A stretch of 25,106 nt of DNA from JAYEMH01 sp034717985 [NCBI: Candidatus Ratteibacteria bacterium] (lineage in GTDB: Bacteria > CAZDME01 > JAYEMH01): NCBI GenBank assembly GCA_034717985.1, contig JAYEMH010000046.1, positions 1 through 25,106 of the forward strand, read 5' to 3'. Below are positions 1 to 6,886 of this stretch, piece by piece. The position numbers and the translations under genes are program-made. Under the pieces are notes generated by a model. The model worked only from the letters and a program-made list of their open reading frames with translations. It did not search any database and was not told the DNA's origin. Numbering within the stretch: the stretch's first letter is position 1; each line of letters starts with the position of its first letter.

Positions 1-2
1 GT

Positions 3-704
3 ATCCTCGGCAAACAAACAGAAACTTTTAGAACTGCTTTTAGTCCTTATAAAAAAGTATTAGAATTTATTGAAGACGAAGTCCAAAGAAGCATTGAACA
101 TGGGTATCCAGGATTTATTGTAGATTTGGGTGAAGCCAAAGTTAAAAAGACTCAATCTTTCAATAGGTTGTCTCATCTCCCAATGCTTTTAATCTTCTTA
201 CTAACAGGAATAATTTTCCCACCGTCAAATAAAAAAGCAAAAAGAAAAGGTATAGAACCGGCCCCATTACTCATAAAAGATTTTGATTTTGGTAGGTTTA
301 CGCCCCGTTTTGATAAGGAGGGAGATAAGCGGTTTCTTAGATTATTTTTACCTGATAATGAGAAAGCAGCTTTTTGTAAGTGGAATCCACAGAAGAAACA
401 GATAACGGGAATAATAGTTAGGGATCATTATGAACGACAGGGTATCGGTAGGCTCTTAGTTAATTATATGATTGAAGAGATGGGTGGAGCGTCTGGTGAG
501 ATCAGCCTAAACAGGATTGTACGAGAATGGGGCAGTGAAGGTTTCTGGATGAAGATGGGGTTTAGGTTTGAGGATGGTATCTGGAGACTGAGAAGCGAAG
601 AAAAGCCGGCTTGGCGGCACAGATTTGAGAGTCTTATTGCTGAGAAGGCGAAGGAAGGACGTAAAGAAGTAGAAGCAGGGAAATATATAAACAGTAATAT
701 ATAA
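3..704 (+). CDS. GNAT-like acetyltransferase domain protein, 5' end outside window
   Basis: The frame is open from base 3 to the TAA at 702-704 (233 visible residues) with no ATG in its first 40 codons, so the true start probably lies left of the window. A TTG at 126 is the only start-like codon noted and has no clear Shine-Dalgarno. The C-terminal half looks like the core of a GNAT N-acetyltransferase: the acyl-CoA-binding signature RQGIGRLL, and about 35 residues later GFWMKMGF, which fits the motif B strand-helix. A short hydrophobic stretch (LPMLLIFLLTGIIF) precedes it. The N-terminal part is not recognised. Substrate unknown; it may be the tail of a larger multidomain protein. The GNAT assignment is inferred from motifs only. 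Confidence 0.6.
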   Translation: MLGKQTETFRTAFSPYKKVLEFIEDEVQRSIEHGYPGFIVDLGEAKVKKTQSFNRLSHLPMLLIFLLTGIIFPPSNKKAKRKGIEPAPLLIKDFDFGRFTPRFDKEGDKRFLRLFLPDNEKAAFCKWNPQKKQITGIIVRDHYERQGIGRLLVNYMIEEMGGASGEISLNRIVREWGSEGFWMKMGFRFEDGIWRLRSEEKPAWRHRFESLIAEKAKEGRKEVEAGKYINSNI

Positions 705-822
705 AAAAGAATTTAACCACAGATGGACAGGTATAAATAGGCGGGAGAAGGAAGACGGGAAAAGGGAGATGAGGGATGGGAATAATCTTCTTTCGTTTAC
801 CGTCTACAGTTTACCGTAAAAG
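705..822. repeat. Spacer with decayed interspersed repeats
   Basis: The spacer starts with a remnant of the 'aaccacagatggacag' family (about 714-732), then a purine-rich run. Close to the next gene it carries two direct copies of GTTTACCGT (795-803 and 809-817), 14 bases apart. A similar purine-rich stretch (gggtagatggtaaaagggt) lies at about 14240. I see no promoter or RNA gene here. Confidence 0.45.
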
Positions 823-1371
823 ATGTTCAATATGCCTTACAGAATTAAAAAGACTAACTTGAAGAAGGCCAGCTATAGTGGCTACCGCCCGCGGTTAGAT
901 TTTGGTGGTGTCCAAGAACAAGAAATTTATAGAAACAGGCCAAAGAAACGTTATAAAATAAGGTTTATGAAAGCATTAATTCTTTTTCTGTTTATCGGAA
1001 TAGCTTTGTTTTTCCGGCATAATATTATTCAAATAAAAGTGATTACCACCATACCTAAGGCAACTTTTGTCGGGAGGGGTATTTTTGTTCAAAGCTATGA
1101 GAAATGTTCTCCCCGGATAAAAGTGGTTTTTAACCTGCCGGAAGGCAGGTTCATTTTTAAAACCGGACAGGGATATCTGGTTAAAATTCCCAGGCTTAAA
1201 ACCAGCTTAAAGATAGTTACTTTTAAAGCTAAGACTACTATTGTCGGGAAAAATATTTTTGTTCAGAGTTTAAAACGCTGCCGGCCGCGGTTTAAATTGA
1301 CTTATCACCTACGCGGTGATAACGGTGATAGCTGCCTCTTAATGCTTTCGGCTGTTTCTTTTCCGATATAA
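823..1371 (+). CDS. Hypothetical single-TM protein with internal duplication
   Basis: 182 residues, not recognised. A basic N-terminus (about 1-48) leads to one membrane helix (about 49-65, ALILFLFIGIALFF), then an extracytoplasmic-looking beta-rich part. That part holds a repeated motif: PKATFVGRGIFVQSYEKCSPR (first 20: PKATFVGRGIFVQSYEKCSP) around 78-98 and KAKTTIVGKNIFVQSLKRCR around 135-154, each with one Cys at the same place. The last ~22 codons lie over the helicase gene on the other strand, so the natural C-terminus may have been altered. The start is uncertain: ATG at 823 or 832, neither with a Shine-Dalgarno. It may be a membrane-anchored periplasmic protein. Its reality rests on the duplicated motif and the TM segment. 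Confidence 0.5.
   Translation: MFNMPYRIKKTNLKKASYSGYRPRLDFGGVQEQEIYRNRPKKRYKIRFMKALILFLFIGIALFFRHNIIQIKVITTIPKATFVGRGIFVQSYEKCSPRIKVVFNLPEGRFIFKTGQGYLVKIPRLKTSLKIVTFKAKTTIVGKNIFVQSLKRCRPRFKLTYHLRGDNGDSCLLMLSAVSFPI
1302..1322. terminator. Perfect inverted repeat at the convergent gene ends
   Basis: TTATCACC-TACGC-GGTGATAA is a perfect 8-bp stem with a 5-base loop. It covers the helicase stop codon (1305-1307, minus strand) and lies inside the 3' end of the plus-strand ORF. No T-run follows on either strand, so a classic intrinsic terminator is doubtful. It may slow or stop convergent transcription. Confidence 0.3.
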
Positions 1372-3494
1372 GGGATTTTGGTTAGTTTAGAAATTTCCGT
1401 CTTTTTAAGGATGGAGAGGTTTCTAAATCCTTGTTGGTAAAGGGCTCTGGCTCTGACCCGGCCAATCCCCTTAAGTTTGACTAAATCAAGGAGTTCCTCT
1501 TTTATCCCGTACTTCACTCTACGGCGGATATTTTCTAATTGATTAGCTATGGGCGGGGTGGCGAACAATTTAGCTAATTTTCTCCCAGAATAAATCAGCC
1601 AATCGGCAGTTCCCATTAAACGGTGAATATCGCCCGGCCCGAGGCCGAATTTATCGCAGAGTGTGTCTTCCTTTTCTTCGTTAGCCCAGCTTTCTAAAAG
1701 ATAGGCGGTTTTACAAATAGTAAGGTGGTTTTCATAATCAAATTGGTCAGCAGGAAGGAGAAAGTCATTTTCGTGAAGTTTAGCATAGAGTTCCACCGGT
1801 TCATAATCCTTTCGGTTGAGTCTCAGGGTATCCATATCCGGGGTGAGCGAAATAAGATGAAGAAGGCTGGATATATTCACCCCGGAATTAACTCTCACGG
1901 GGCTTGTTTTTCTCTGGCGGGCGGTAATTATGCCGTCTCTTAAAACTACGCCGGATAAGGGATCGATATAGAGACGGGAAATTTCTTCTCCAAAGGGGGT
2001 GGCCCGGAAGCCGCTTTCGAATTTTTCAATCATTTTTTCTTTATGGAGAAACTCCATGATTTTATCGATAATATAATATAAATCTTCGGTTTCCTTCTGA
2101 CAGGCAAAGAAGGTGTGACGGAGAAATTCCATCATTCCTTTTTCATCACGCACGTAACCGGAAGCAATAGAAGAAAGGAGATGTGTCCTTAAGGCGGATT
2201 CATTTTCTAATTTAGAAGTAATCGGCTCCGGCTCAGCCAGGATAAATTCTTCGAATAAAGCTTCGGACTCTTGATTGGAGCGGGCGACCAGCACGGCTTC
2301 GCCGTAATCATCATATTGGGGCCGGCCGGCCCGGCCGCACATCTGTTTATATTCAAATACGGCAATGCGGCAGGAGCCTAAACCGGCTTTATACCGCCGG
2401 TAATCGCGGATAACCGCCCGACGGGCGGGAAGATTTACTCCGGCGGCTAGAGTCGGGGTGGCGGAGATGACTTTGATTAGGTTTTTGCGGAAGGCATCCT
2501 CAATCAGCTTTCGCTGTTCCGGACGGAGTCCGGCATGATGGAAAGCGGCTCCCTTTTGCACCGCCTCGGATAATTTCCGGCAGATTTTTGTTGCCTCGGT
2601 CCGGCTGCCTTCTATTTTTTTAGCCAGGGCGGTCAGGGATTTTTTCTCTTCTTGATTGAGAAGCGGATAAACGGCCTGGGCAATTTTTGCCGCTGTCGCC
2701 TGGGTAGAGCGCCGGGTATTGACAAAGACCAGAACTTGTGCCTCTTCTTTTATGGTATCCAATACCAGAGAAGGGAGTTCTTCCAGGGCATCCTCTTTTA
2801 TCAGTCTGTCTTCTCCGTCAGCGAATCTAATCTTTTTATGGAAATAGACGCCCTCTTTTAAGGGGACGGGACGCCAGCGGCTCATTACACATTCGGCTTC
2901 AAGCCATTTGGCCAGTTCCCAGGCATTGGCAATGGTGGCTGAGAGGGCCAGAACCTGCATCCGGGGATTTAACTGCCGCAGGCGGGCAATAAGAATTTCT
3001 AAGGTGGGACCGCGTCCCGGGTCATTCAGAAAATGAATTTCGTCAAATATGGCGATGGATAAATCCTGGCTGAGCCAGGGGGCGCGGAAACGGAGCAGGG
3101 AATCAATTTTTTCCGAGGTAGCAATCAGGATTTGATAGCGGGTTAAATGCGGGCTGGGAATATCATAATCGCCGGTGGCAATGCCTACTTTTATTCCCAA
3201 AGGGGCGTATTTTCGGTTGAAATCCTCATATTTTTCCGAAGCTAAGGCGCGAAGGGGCGCCACATAAAGACAGCGGCCGCCTCGTTTAATAATGGATTGA
3301 ATCAAACAGAGTTCGGCTAAGAGAGTTTTTCCTGAGGCGGTGGGCATAGAAAGAACAAAATTTTTCCCTTCGAGAATTCCCGATTCTATCGCTTTTTCCT
3401 GAGGAGGATAAAGAGCGAGGAATCCGGTTTTCTCAAGCATAGAAGCAATCCCGCGGGGGAAACTATATTTCTTGCAAACGTCAGATATTTTCAT
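1305..3494 (-). CDS. Hel308/Ski2-like superfamily 2 DNA helicase
   Basis: An ATP-dependent 3'-5' DNA helicase of the archaeal Hel308 type, expected to act on stalled forks. In the longer reading (745 residues from 3542) the motifs are: LYPPQ Q-motif (44-48), Walker A PTASGKT (67-73), DEIH (167-170), SATI (201-204), motif IV VFVNTRRS, motif V ATPTLAAGVNLPARR, motif VI QMCGRAGRP, and a C-terminal helix-hairpin-helix around LKGIGRVRARALYQQGF. All catalytic motifs look intact and the length fits Hel308 (about 700-750). I prefer the ATG at 3494 (residue 17 of the longer form), because the 16 residues before it are encoded by an interspersed-repeat remnant. Neither start has a clear Shine-Dalgarno. 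It stands alone on this strand, divergent from the BamD-like gene. Archaeal origin by transfer is possible but unproven. Confidence 0.9.
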   Translation of the reverse strand: MKISDVCKKYSFPRGIASMLEKTGFLALYPPQEKAIESGILEGKNFVLSMPTASGKTLLAELCLIQSIIKRGGRCLYVAPLRALASEKYEDFNRKYAPLGIKVGIATGDYDIPSPHLTRYQILIATSEKIDSLLRFRAPWLSQDLSIAIFDEIHFLNDPGRGPTLEILIARLRQLNPRMQVLALSATIANAWELAKWLEAECVMSRWRPVPLKEGVYFHKKIRFADGEDRLIKEDALEELPSLVLDTIKEEAQVLVFVNTRRSTQATAAKIAQAVYPLLNQEEKKSLTALAKKIEGSRTEATKICRKLSEAVQKGAAFHHAGLRPEQRKLIEDAFRKNLIKVISATPTLAAGVNLPARRAVIRDYRRYKAGLGSCRIAVFEYKQMCGRAGRPQYDDYGEAVLVARSNQESEALFEEFILAEPEPITSKLENESALRTHLLSSIASGYVRDEKGMMEFLRHTFFACQKETEDLYYIIDKIMEFLHKEKMIEKFESGFRATPFGEEISRLYIDPLSGVVLRDGIITARQRKTSPVRVNSGVNISSLLHLISLTPDMDTLRLNRKDYEPVELYAKLHENDFLLPADQFDYENHLTICKTAYLLESWANEEKEDTLCDKFGLGPGDIHRLMGTADWLIYSGRKLAKLFATPPIANQLENIRRRVKYGIKEELLDLVKLKGIGRVRARALYQQGFRNLSILKKTEISKLTKIPYIGKETAESIKRQLSPLSPRR

Positions 3495-3496
3495 AT

Positions 3497-3522
3497 AAAA
3501 ATTAACCACAGAACTTGGTTTA
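3497..3522 (-). repeat. Interspersed 'ctgtggttaattttt' repeat fragment at helicase start
   Basis: Read on the minus strand this is ccaagttctgtggttaattt followed by ttat and the ATG at 3494. The same ctgtggttaattttt end occurs at 11056-11069 and 14871-14885. The repeat therefore abuts the preferred helicase start and would encode residues KPSSVVNF of the longer reading. Confidence 0.55.
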
Positions 3523-3598
3523 TTTATTCTATATTCTTTCATATTTTATTTAACACCACTTTATATCATATATTGCGTTACAAGTCGATAAGTTTTGT

Positions 3599-3627
3599 TT
3601 GACTTTAGCGGTTAAATTTGCTAAAAT
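3599..3627 (+). promoter_or_regulatory. Sigma70-type promoter for the BamD-like gene
   Basis: TTGACT (3599-3604), a 17-base spacer and TAAAAT (3622-3627): five of six matches to consensus in each box. The start would fall near 3634, giving a leader of about 22 bases that contains the GGAG Shine-Dalgarno (about 3641-3644) for the ATG at 3656. The longer reading frame beginning TTG at 3599 overlaps this -35 box, which argues for the ATG start. Confidence 0.7.
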
Positions 3628-3655
3628 CCAGTTGAATATAGGAGAGTGTAATCTT

Positions 3656-4645
3656 ATGGGGGCATTGCAGAAAAGGATTTGTTTAACCTGTATTATCTTT
3701 ACTTTTTTAACTATTCTGCCGCCGTCAAGTTTTGCTTTTTGGCTCTGGACGCGGGAGTCGGGGAAATGGGTAAATCCCAAATATGCCGCCAAGGATACGG
3801 CCGAAGAGCAGTTCTGTTGGGCGGCGGAGTTTTTCAAAGCGGATAATTACAAGCGGGCAATTGATGAATACAGGAAAATTCCGAAAAATTTTCCGGAGAG
3901 CCCTTATGCCGCCCGGGCTCAGTTGGCTATCGGAGCAAGCTATTATGAAATGAACAAATTCGACCAGGCCTTTGAAGCCTATCAAAAAGTCATTGATAAT
4001 TATCCTCATTCGGATTTTGTTAAAGAGGCTTTAGAACTGGAAGAAAAGTTAGCGCAAAATTTTTTGGAAAAGAACTCAGCCGGCCGGTTTCTTACTCCTC
4101 AGCATACGCTTTATAACAAAGCCGGTAAAATTTATCAGCAAATTGTCGATAATTTTCCTTTCCAATCCCGGGCTCCGGAATTACAATATAAAGCCGGTTG
4201 GACTTACTACAAAGCCGGGAATTTTGAAAAAGCGATAGAGGCTTGCCGGAAACTAAAAAAGAATTATCCTGAGAGCATTTGGGCGGCCGAAAGCAGTTTT
4301 ATGATTGGCCTAATCTACTGGGAGCAGAGCCCCCGGGTGCTGGCTTACCATCAGGACGCGATAAATAAAGCGGTGGAAAGCTTTCAGAGTTTTATAAAAA
4401 ATTATCCCGAAAATGCCAGGGTAAAAGAGGCGAAAGAATATCTTTGTGATTTAAAAAACCGCCAGGGAGAATATCTTTTTAATATCGGCGAGTATTATTA
4501 TAAAAACCAGGGCTCCCTTAGGGCAGCTTCGATATATTATAAAAAGCTTTCGGAAAACTTTAACGCAACTCCCTGGGGCGGGAAAGCAGGGGAAAGATTA
4601 TTGGAAATTGAAGAAATAGAAAGACGTATTGATAGTGTCAAATAA
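3656..4645 (+). CDS. BamD-like outer-membrane assembly TPR protein
   Basis: 329 residues starting MGALQKRICLTCIIF, a signal peptide whose likely cleavage site is near SSFA-FWLW. There is no lipobox Cys, unlike classical BamD. The mature part has at least four tetratricopeptide-type repeats, such as AEFFKADNYKRAIDEYRKI, GASYYEMNKFDQAFEAYQKV, GWTYYKAGNFEKAIEACRKL and a late GEYYYKNQGSLRAASIYYKK. Spacing and the 'NFPESPYAARAQL' type segments are as in BamD/YfiO, which helps BamA insert beta-barrels. It could instead be a CpoB/YbgF-like periplasmic TPR protein. The LptE gene next door supports an envelope role. The last residues DSVK and the stop are encoded inside a TAGTGTCAAATAA repeat edge. 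Confidence 0.75.
   Translation: MGALQKRICLTCIIFTFLTILPPSSFAFWLWTRESGKWVNPKYAAKDTAEEQFCWAAEFFKADNYKRAIDEYRKIPKNFPESPYAARAQLAIGASYYEMNKFDQAFEAYQKVIDNYPHSDFVKEALELEEKLAQNFLEKNSAGRFLTPQHTLYNKAGKIYQQIVDNFPFQSRAPELQYKAGWTYYKAGNFEKAIEACRKLKKNYPESIWAAESSFMIGLIYWEQSPRVLAYHQDAINKAVESFQSFIKNYPENARVKEAKEYLCDLKNRQGEYLFNIGEYYYKNQGSLRAASIYYKKLSENFNATPWGGKAGERLLEIEEIERRIDSVK
4633..4645 (+). repeat. TAGTGTCAAATRA repeat edge, copy 1
   Basis: TAGTGTCAAATAA, read in frame as (D)SVK-stop of the BamD-like gene. The same motif closes the genes at 10783 and 12458. What follows (aagtatgaaa) also resembles the sequence after 12468 (gttatgaaaa). It is the left edge of a repeat-rich spacer. Confidence 0.7.
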
Positions 4646-4905
4646 AGTATGAAAGAAGATAAAATACCCAAGAAACAAGATGCCTGCCTCGCCGGCAAGG
4701 CGGGCAATAACCAAATAATAATCAATGACCCAATCACCAATGACCGAAACAATACTATATCCGTTTGATTATTGACCATTGGTATTTGGAATTTATTTGG
4801 TGTTTGGTGCTTGGTTATTGGAATTTTTGAAAGTTTGGTTATTGATTATTGGAAATTGGAATTTATTTGCATCTTGTATCTTGGTTATTGATAATTGTTT
4901 GTAAC
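4646..4905. repeat. Repeat-derived spacer with 'ggttattggaatt' units
   Basis: A GC-rich imperfect hairpin (gcctgcctcgccggcaaggc, about 4681-4700 onward) is followed by caataaccaaataataatca and its approximate inverse ggttattgattattgg. Between about 4764 and 4892 there are degenerate tandem units of the type ttggtttattggaattta. These resemble non-coding filler repeats, not a gene. A weak promoter-like pair, TTGCAT (4867-4872) and GATAAT (4890-4895) with 17 bases between, could serve lptE, but the repeat context makes it doubtful. Confidence 0.6.
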
Positions 4906-4918
4906 AGGAGGGCATAAA

Positions 4919-5410
4919 ATGAAAAAGGTGATAATAATTCTATTGGCAGCATCGTTTTTAGCCGGGTGCGGTTATACAACGAGAAGCGCTCTTTCTCCGG
5001 CATTGAAAACCATCAACATAGCGGCTTTTGAAAATCAGACCTATAAATACCAGATAGAATCTATCCTGGCTAACAAAATTGCCAATGAGTTTATTATAGA
5101 CGGGCGTCTTCAGGTGGTAAATGCCGTCGAAGCCGATACGCAATTGACCGGGACCATCCTTGAATATTGCCGTGAGCCTTTGGTTTACGATAATAATGAG
5201 GAAGTAACGCAGTACAAAATTCAGGTTTTTGCCGATGTAACTCTTAAGGATTTGGCGGATGGTGCAATTATCTGGGAGGGAAGCCGTATTAGCGGTGAAG
5301 ACATATATTTTGTCACCGGGAATTTAGCTAATACAGAAGAACAAGCCAGACTTGAAGCCTTTCAGGATTTAGCCCGAAATATTGTTGATCAAGTCATCGA
5401 AGGTTGGTAG
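4919..5410 (+). CDS. lptE: LptE-like LPS-assembly lipoprotein
   Basis: 163 residues beginning MKKVIIILLAASFLAGCGY: a lipoprotein signal peptide with lipobox LAGC and acylated Cys17. The start at 4919 is fixed by a strong Shine-Dalgarno (AGGAGG, 4906-4911) and the signal sequence; an upstream TTG at 4895 is not needed. The mature part follows the LptE pattern: GYTTRSALSPALKTINIAAF, then FENQTYKYQIESILANKIAN, then a DTQLTGTILEY segment. LptE plugs LptD and helps deliver LPS to the outer leaflet. As in E. coli, it lies directly upstream of holA. This is one of the better signs that the organism has an LPS-bearing outer membrane. Confidence 0.85.
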   Translation: MKKVIIILLAASFLAGCGYTTRSALSPALKTINIAAFENQTYKYQIESILANKIANEFIIDGRLQVVNAVEADTQLTGTILEYCREPLVYDNNEEVTQYKIQVFADVTLKDLADGAIIWEGSRISGEDIYFVTGNLANTEEQARLEAFQDLARNIVDQVIEGW

Positions 5411-5411
5411 G

Positions 5412-6407
5412 ATGTATAGCCATGAGCTCCTTGAAGAAATAAGAAAAGGGGAAATTTCCCAGGTTTATTTATTTCAAGGAGAGGAAGAATATTTAAAAAC
5501 CGAAGCCTTAAACCGGATAAAAAAAGCGCTCCTCCCGACTTCTGCCGCTGAAGGGTTCAATTTCCGCATTTTTTATGGAAAGGACCTAAACTGCGCGGAA
5601 TTTCTTGAAGAAGCAAACACCTTTCCGGTTTTGTCCAATAACAAGCTTTTAGTGATTAAAGAGGGCGATAAATTACATCTATCCTCCCGTAATAAAATTT
5701 CTCAAGCTTTAGCTGTTCTCCCCTCATCTGCCTGCCTGATTTTTTTCGTTCAAAAAGTTGACAAGCGGCAGAAATTTTTTCAAGCGGTTCAAAAAAAAGG
5801 TAAATGCGTCTATTTTTATCCTCTGAAAGACGAAAATCTAAAGCTCTGGGTTACTGCTCAATTTAAGCAGAGAAAGAAAATAATTAGTCCGGAGGCACTG
5901 TTTTTTTTATTGGATAAAGCGGGCAGGCAGCTTGAGGACCTGGAAAAAGAAATCGAAAAAATTTCGCTTTTTGTCGGAAGCAGACCTCAGGTGGAACTAA
6001 ATGATTTAATAACCGCTTCCAGCGAATATCAAACTTATACTCTCTATGATCTGCTTGATAAAATAATGGAAAGAGAAACCCATGCCAGCTTAAAAATTCT
6101 TTCCCGGCTCATGGAAAGTAAAAGAGGTACAGAGCTAATCGGGCTGTTCTACTGGCAATATTCTCGTTTATGGAAGGCAAAATTTTTGCAGGGGCAGGGG
6201 ATCTCACCTCAACAAATTGGGAGGAAATTGGGAGTCCCTGACTACTATCTATCTAAATTTTTAAATAAGGCGGGCAGTTTTTCTAAGGAAGAGTTGGAAA
6301 AAGCTTTTCGTAAGTTACTTCAGGTTGATTTAAGCTTGAAATCGACTCAAATGCCTCCCCGGTTAGCTCTTGAACTTTTAGTGATTAACCTTTGCGCTGC
6401 GGCATAG
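5412..6407 (+). CDS. holA: DNA polymerase III delta subunit
   Basis: 331 residues. The delta subunit of the clamp-loader complex opens the beta clamp. The N-terminus YSHELLEEIRKGEISQVYLF followed by QGEEEYL is the family's opening strand and loop; the middle holds the three-helix section around DKAGRQLEDLEKEIEKIS; the C-terminal collar domain reads LIGLFYWQYSRLWKAKFL and ends PPRLALELLVINLC. Walker A is absent, as expected for delta. The ATG at 5412 lies one base after the lptE stop, so translational coupling is likely. A TTG start at 5382 inside lptE is possible but less natural. The 3' end overlaps rpsT (opposite strand) by 23 bases. Confidence 0.92.
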   Translation: MYSHELLEEIRKGEISQVYLFQGEEEYLKTEALNRIKKALLPTSAAEGFNFRIFYGKDLNCAEFLEEANTFPVLSNNKLLVIKEGDKLHLSSRNKISQALAVLPSSACLIFFVQKVDKRQKFFQAVQKKGKCVYFYPLKDENLKLWVTAQFKQRKKIISPEALFFLLDKAGRQLEDLEKEIEKISLFVGSRPQVELNDLITASSEYQTYTLYDLLDKIMERETHASLKILSRLMESKRGTELIGLFYWQYSRLWKAKFLQGQGISPQQIGRKLGVPDYYLSKFLNKAGSFSKEELEKAFRKLLQVDLSLKSTQMPPRLALELLVINLCAAA

Positions 6408-6663
6408 CTTTATTGCTCTGTTTCGTTAAACGGCTTTTCTGCCGCGAAGCGGTGTTTTTATGAATTACTCCCTGGGAAGCCGCCTTATCCCAGGCAGAGA
6501 GCAAACCGGGTAAAAATTTACGGGCCTCATCAACTTTTTCATTGTCTAAAAGCTTAATAAATTTTTTCATTTTGTTTTTTAGAGATGACTTAACGGCCCG
6601 ATTTTTTATTTGGCGTTTTTTGGTTTGCTTCACACGTTTGACAGCTGAGCGATGAACAGGCAT
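6385..6663 (-). CDS. rpsT: 30S ribosomal protein S20
   Basis: 92 residues, very basic: MPVHRSAVKRVKQTKKRQIK, then SLKNKMKKFIKLLDNEKVDE, and near the end HKNTASRQKSRLTK, all typical of bS20, which binds 16S rRNA early in assembly. A strong Shine-Dalgarno (AAGGAGG, complement of 6669-6675) precedes the ATG at 6663. The gene is convergent with holA and overlaps it by 23 bases. A perfect 10-bp stem lies immediately upstream of the Shine-Dalgarno. Confidence 0.96.
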   Translation of the reverse strand: MPVHRSAVKRVKQTKKRQIKNRAVKSSLKNKMKKFIKLLDNEKVDEARKFLPGLLSAWDKAASQGVIHKNTASRQKSRLTKQSNKAMPQRKG

Positions 6664-6678
6664 ATATCCCTCCTTTTA

Positions 6679-6708
6679 AGAGATTTCTAACAACAACCAG
6701 AAATCTCT
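6679..6708 (-). promoter_or_regulatory. Hairpin directly upstream of the rpsT Shine-Dalgarno
   Basis: AGAGATTTCT (6679-6688) and AGAAATCTCT (6699-6708) form a perfect 10-bp stem with a 10-base loop. The stem ends 3 bases before the AAGGAGG of rpsT, so it would form in the mRNA leader and could affect ribosome access. S20 is known in E. coli to control its own translation; a link here is inference. It could also belong to the repeat cluster to its right. Confidence 0.4.
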
Positions 6709-6726
6709 GATTAAAGGATTAAAACC

Positions 6727-6836
6727 AGATTACACAGATGTTCTCGACGATGTTTTTAATCTGTGTAATCTAAGTTTCAATCTGTGTAATCAAGGGCGGC
6801 ATTTTCCTGCCTGCCGGCAGGCAGGTGTGACGCCCT
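6727..6836. repeat. Inverted repeats between rpsT and murJ
   Basis: Two structures. First, AGATTACACAGAT (6727-6739) and ATCTGTGTAATCT (6759-6771) form a perfect 13-bp stem with a 19-base loop, and a further copy atctgtgtaatc follows at about 6780. Second, a perfect 20-base palindrome CCTGCCTGCCGGCAGGCAGG (6806-6825) sits inside an outer AGGGCG (6793-6798) / CGCCCT (6831-6836) stem. They read as interspersed repeats, not coding DNA. No T-tract marks a terminator. Confidence 0.65.
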
Positions 6837-6886
6837 AAAGAGGATAAAGTTTAGCATAAAACTAATTTTCTGTCAAGGAGATAGCG

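Noticed and set aside
3550-3837. Minus-strand ORF of 95 codons over the BamD-like gene start
   Set aside because: It runs antisense across the signal peptide and promoter of a well-supported gene, has no Shine-Dalgarno or recognisable motif.
4867-4895. Possible lptE promoter TTGCAT-17-GATAAT
   Set aside because: The -35 matches only 3 of 6 and the site lies in degenerate 'ggttattg' repeats that generate such boxes by chance; mentioned only inside the spacer entry.
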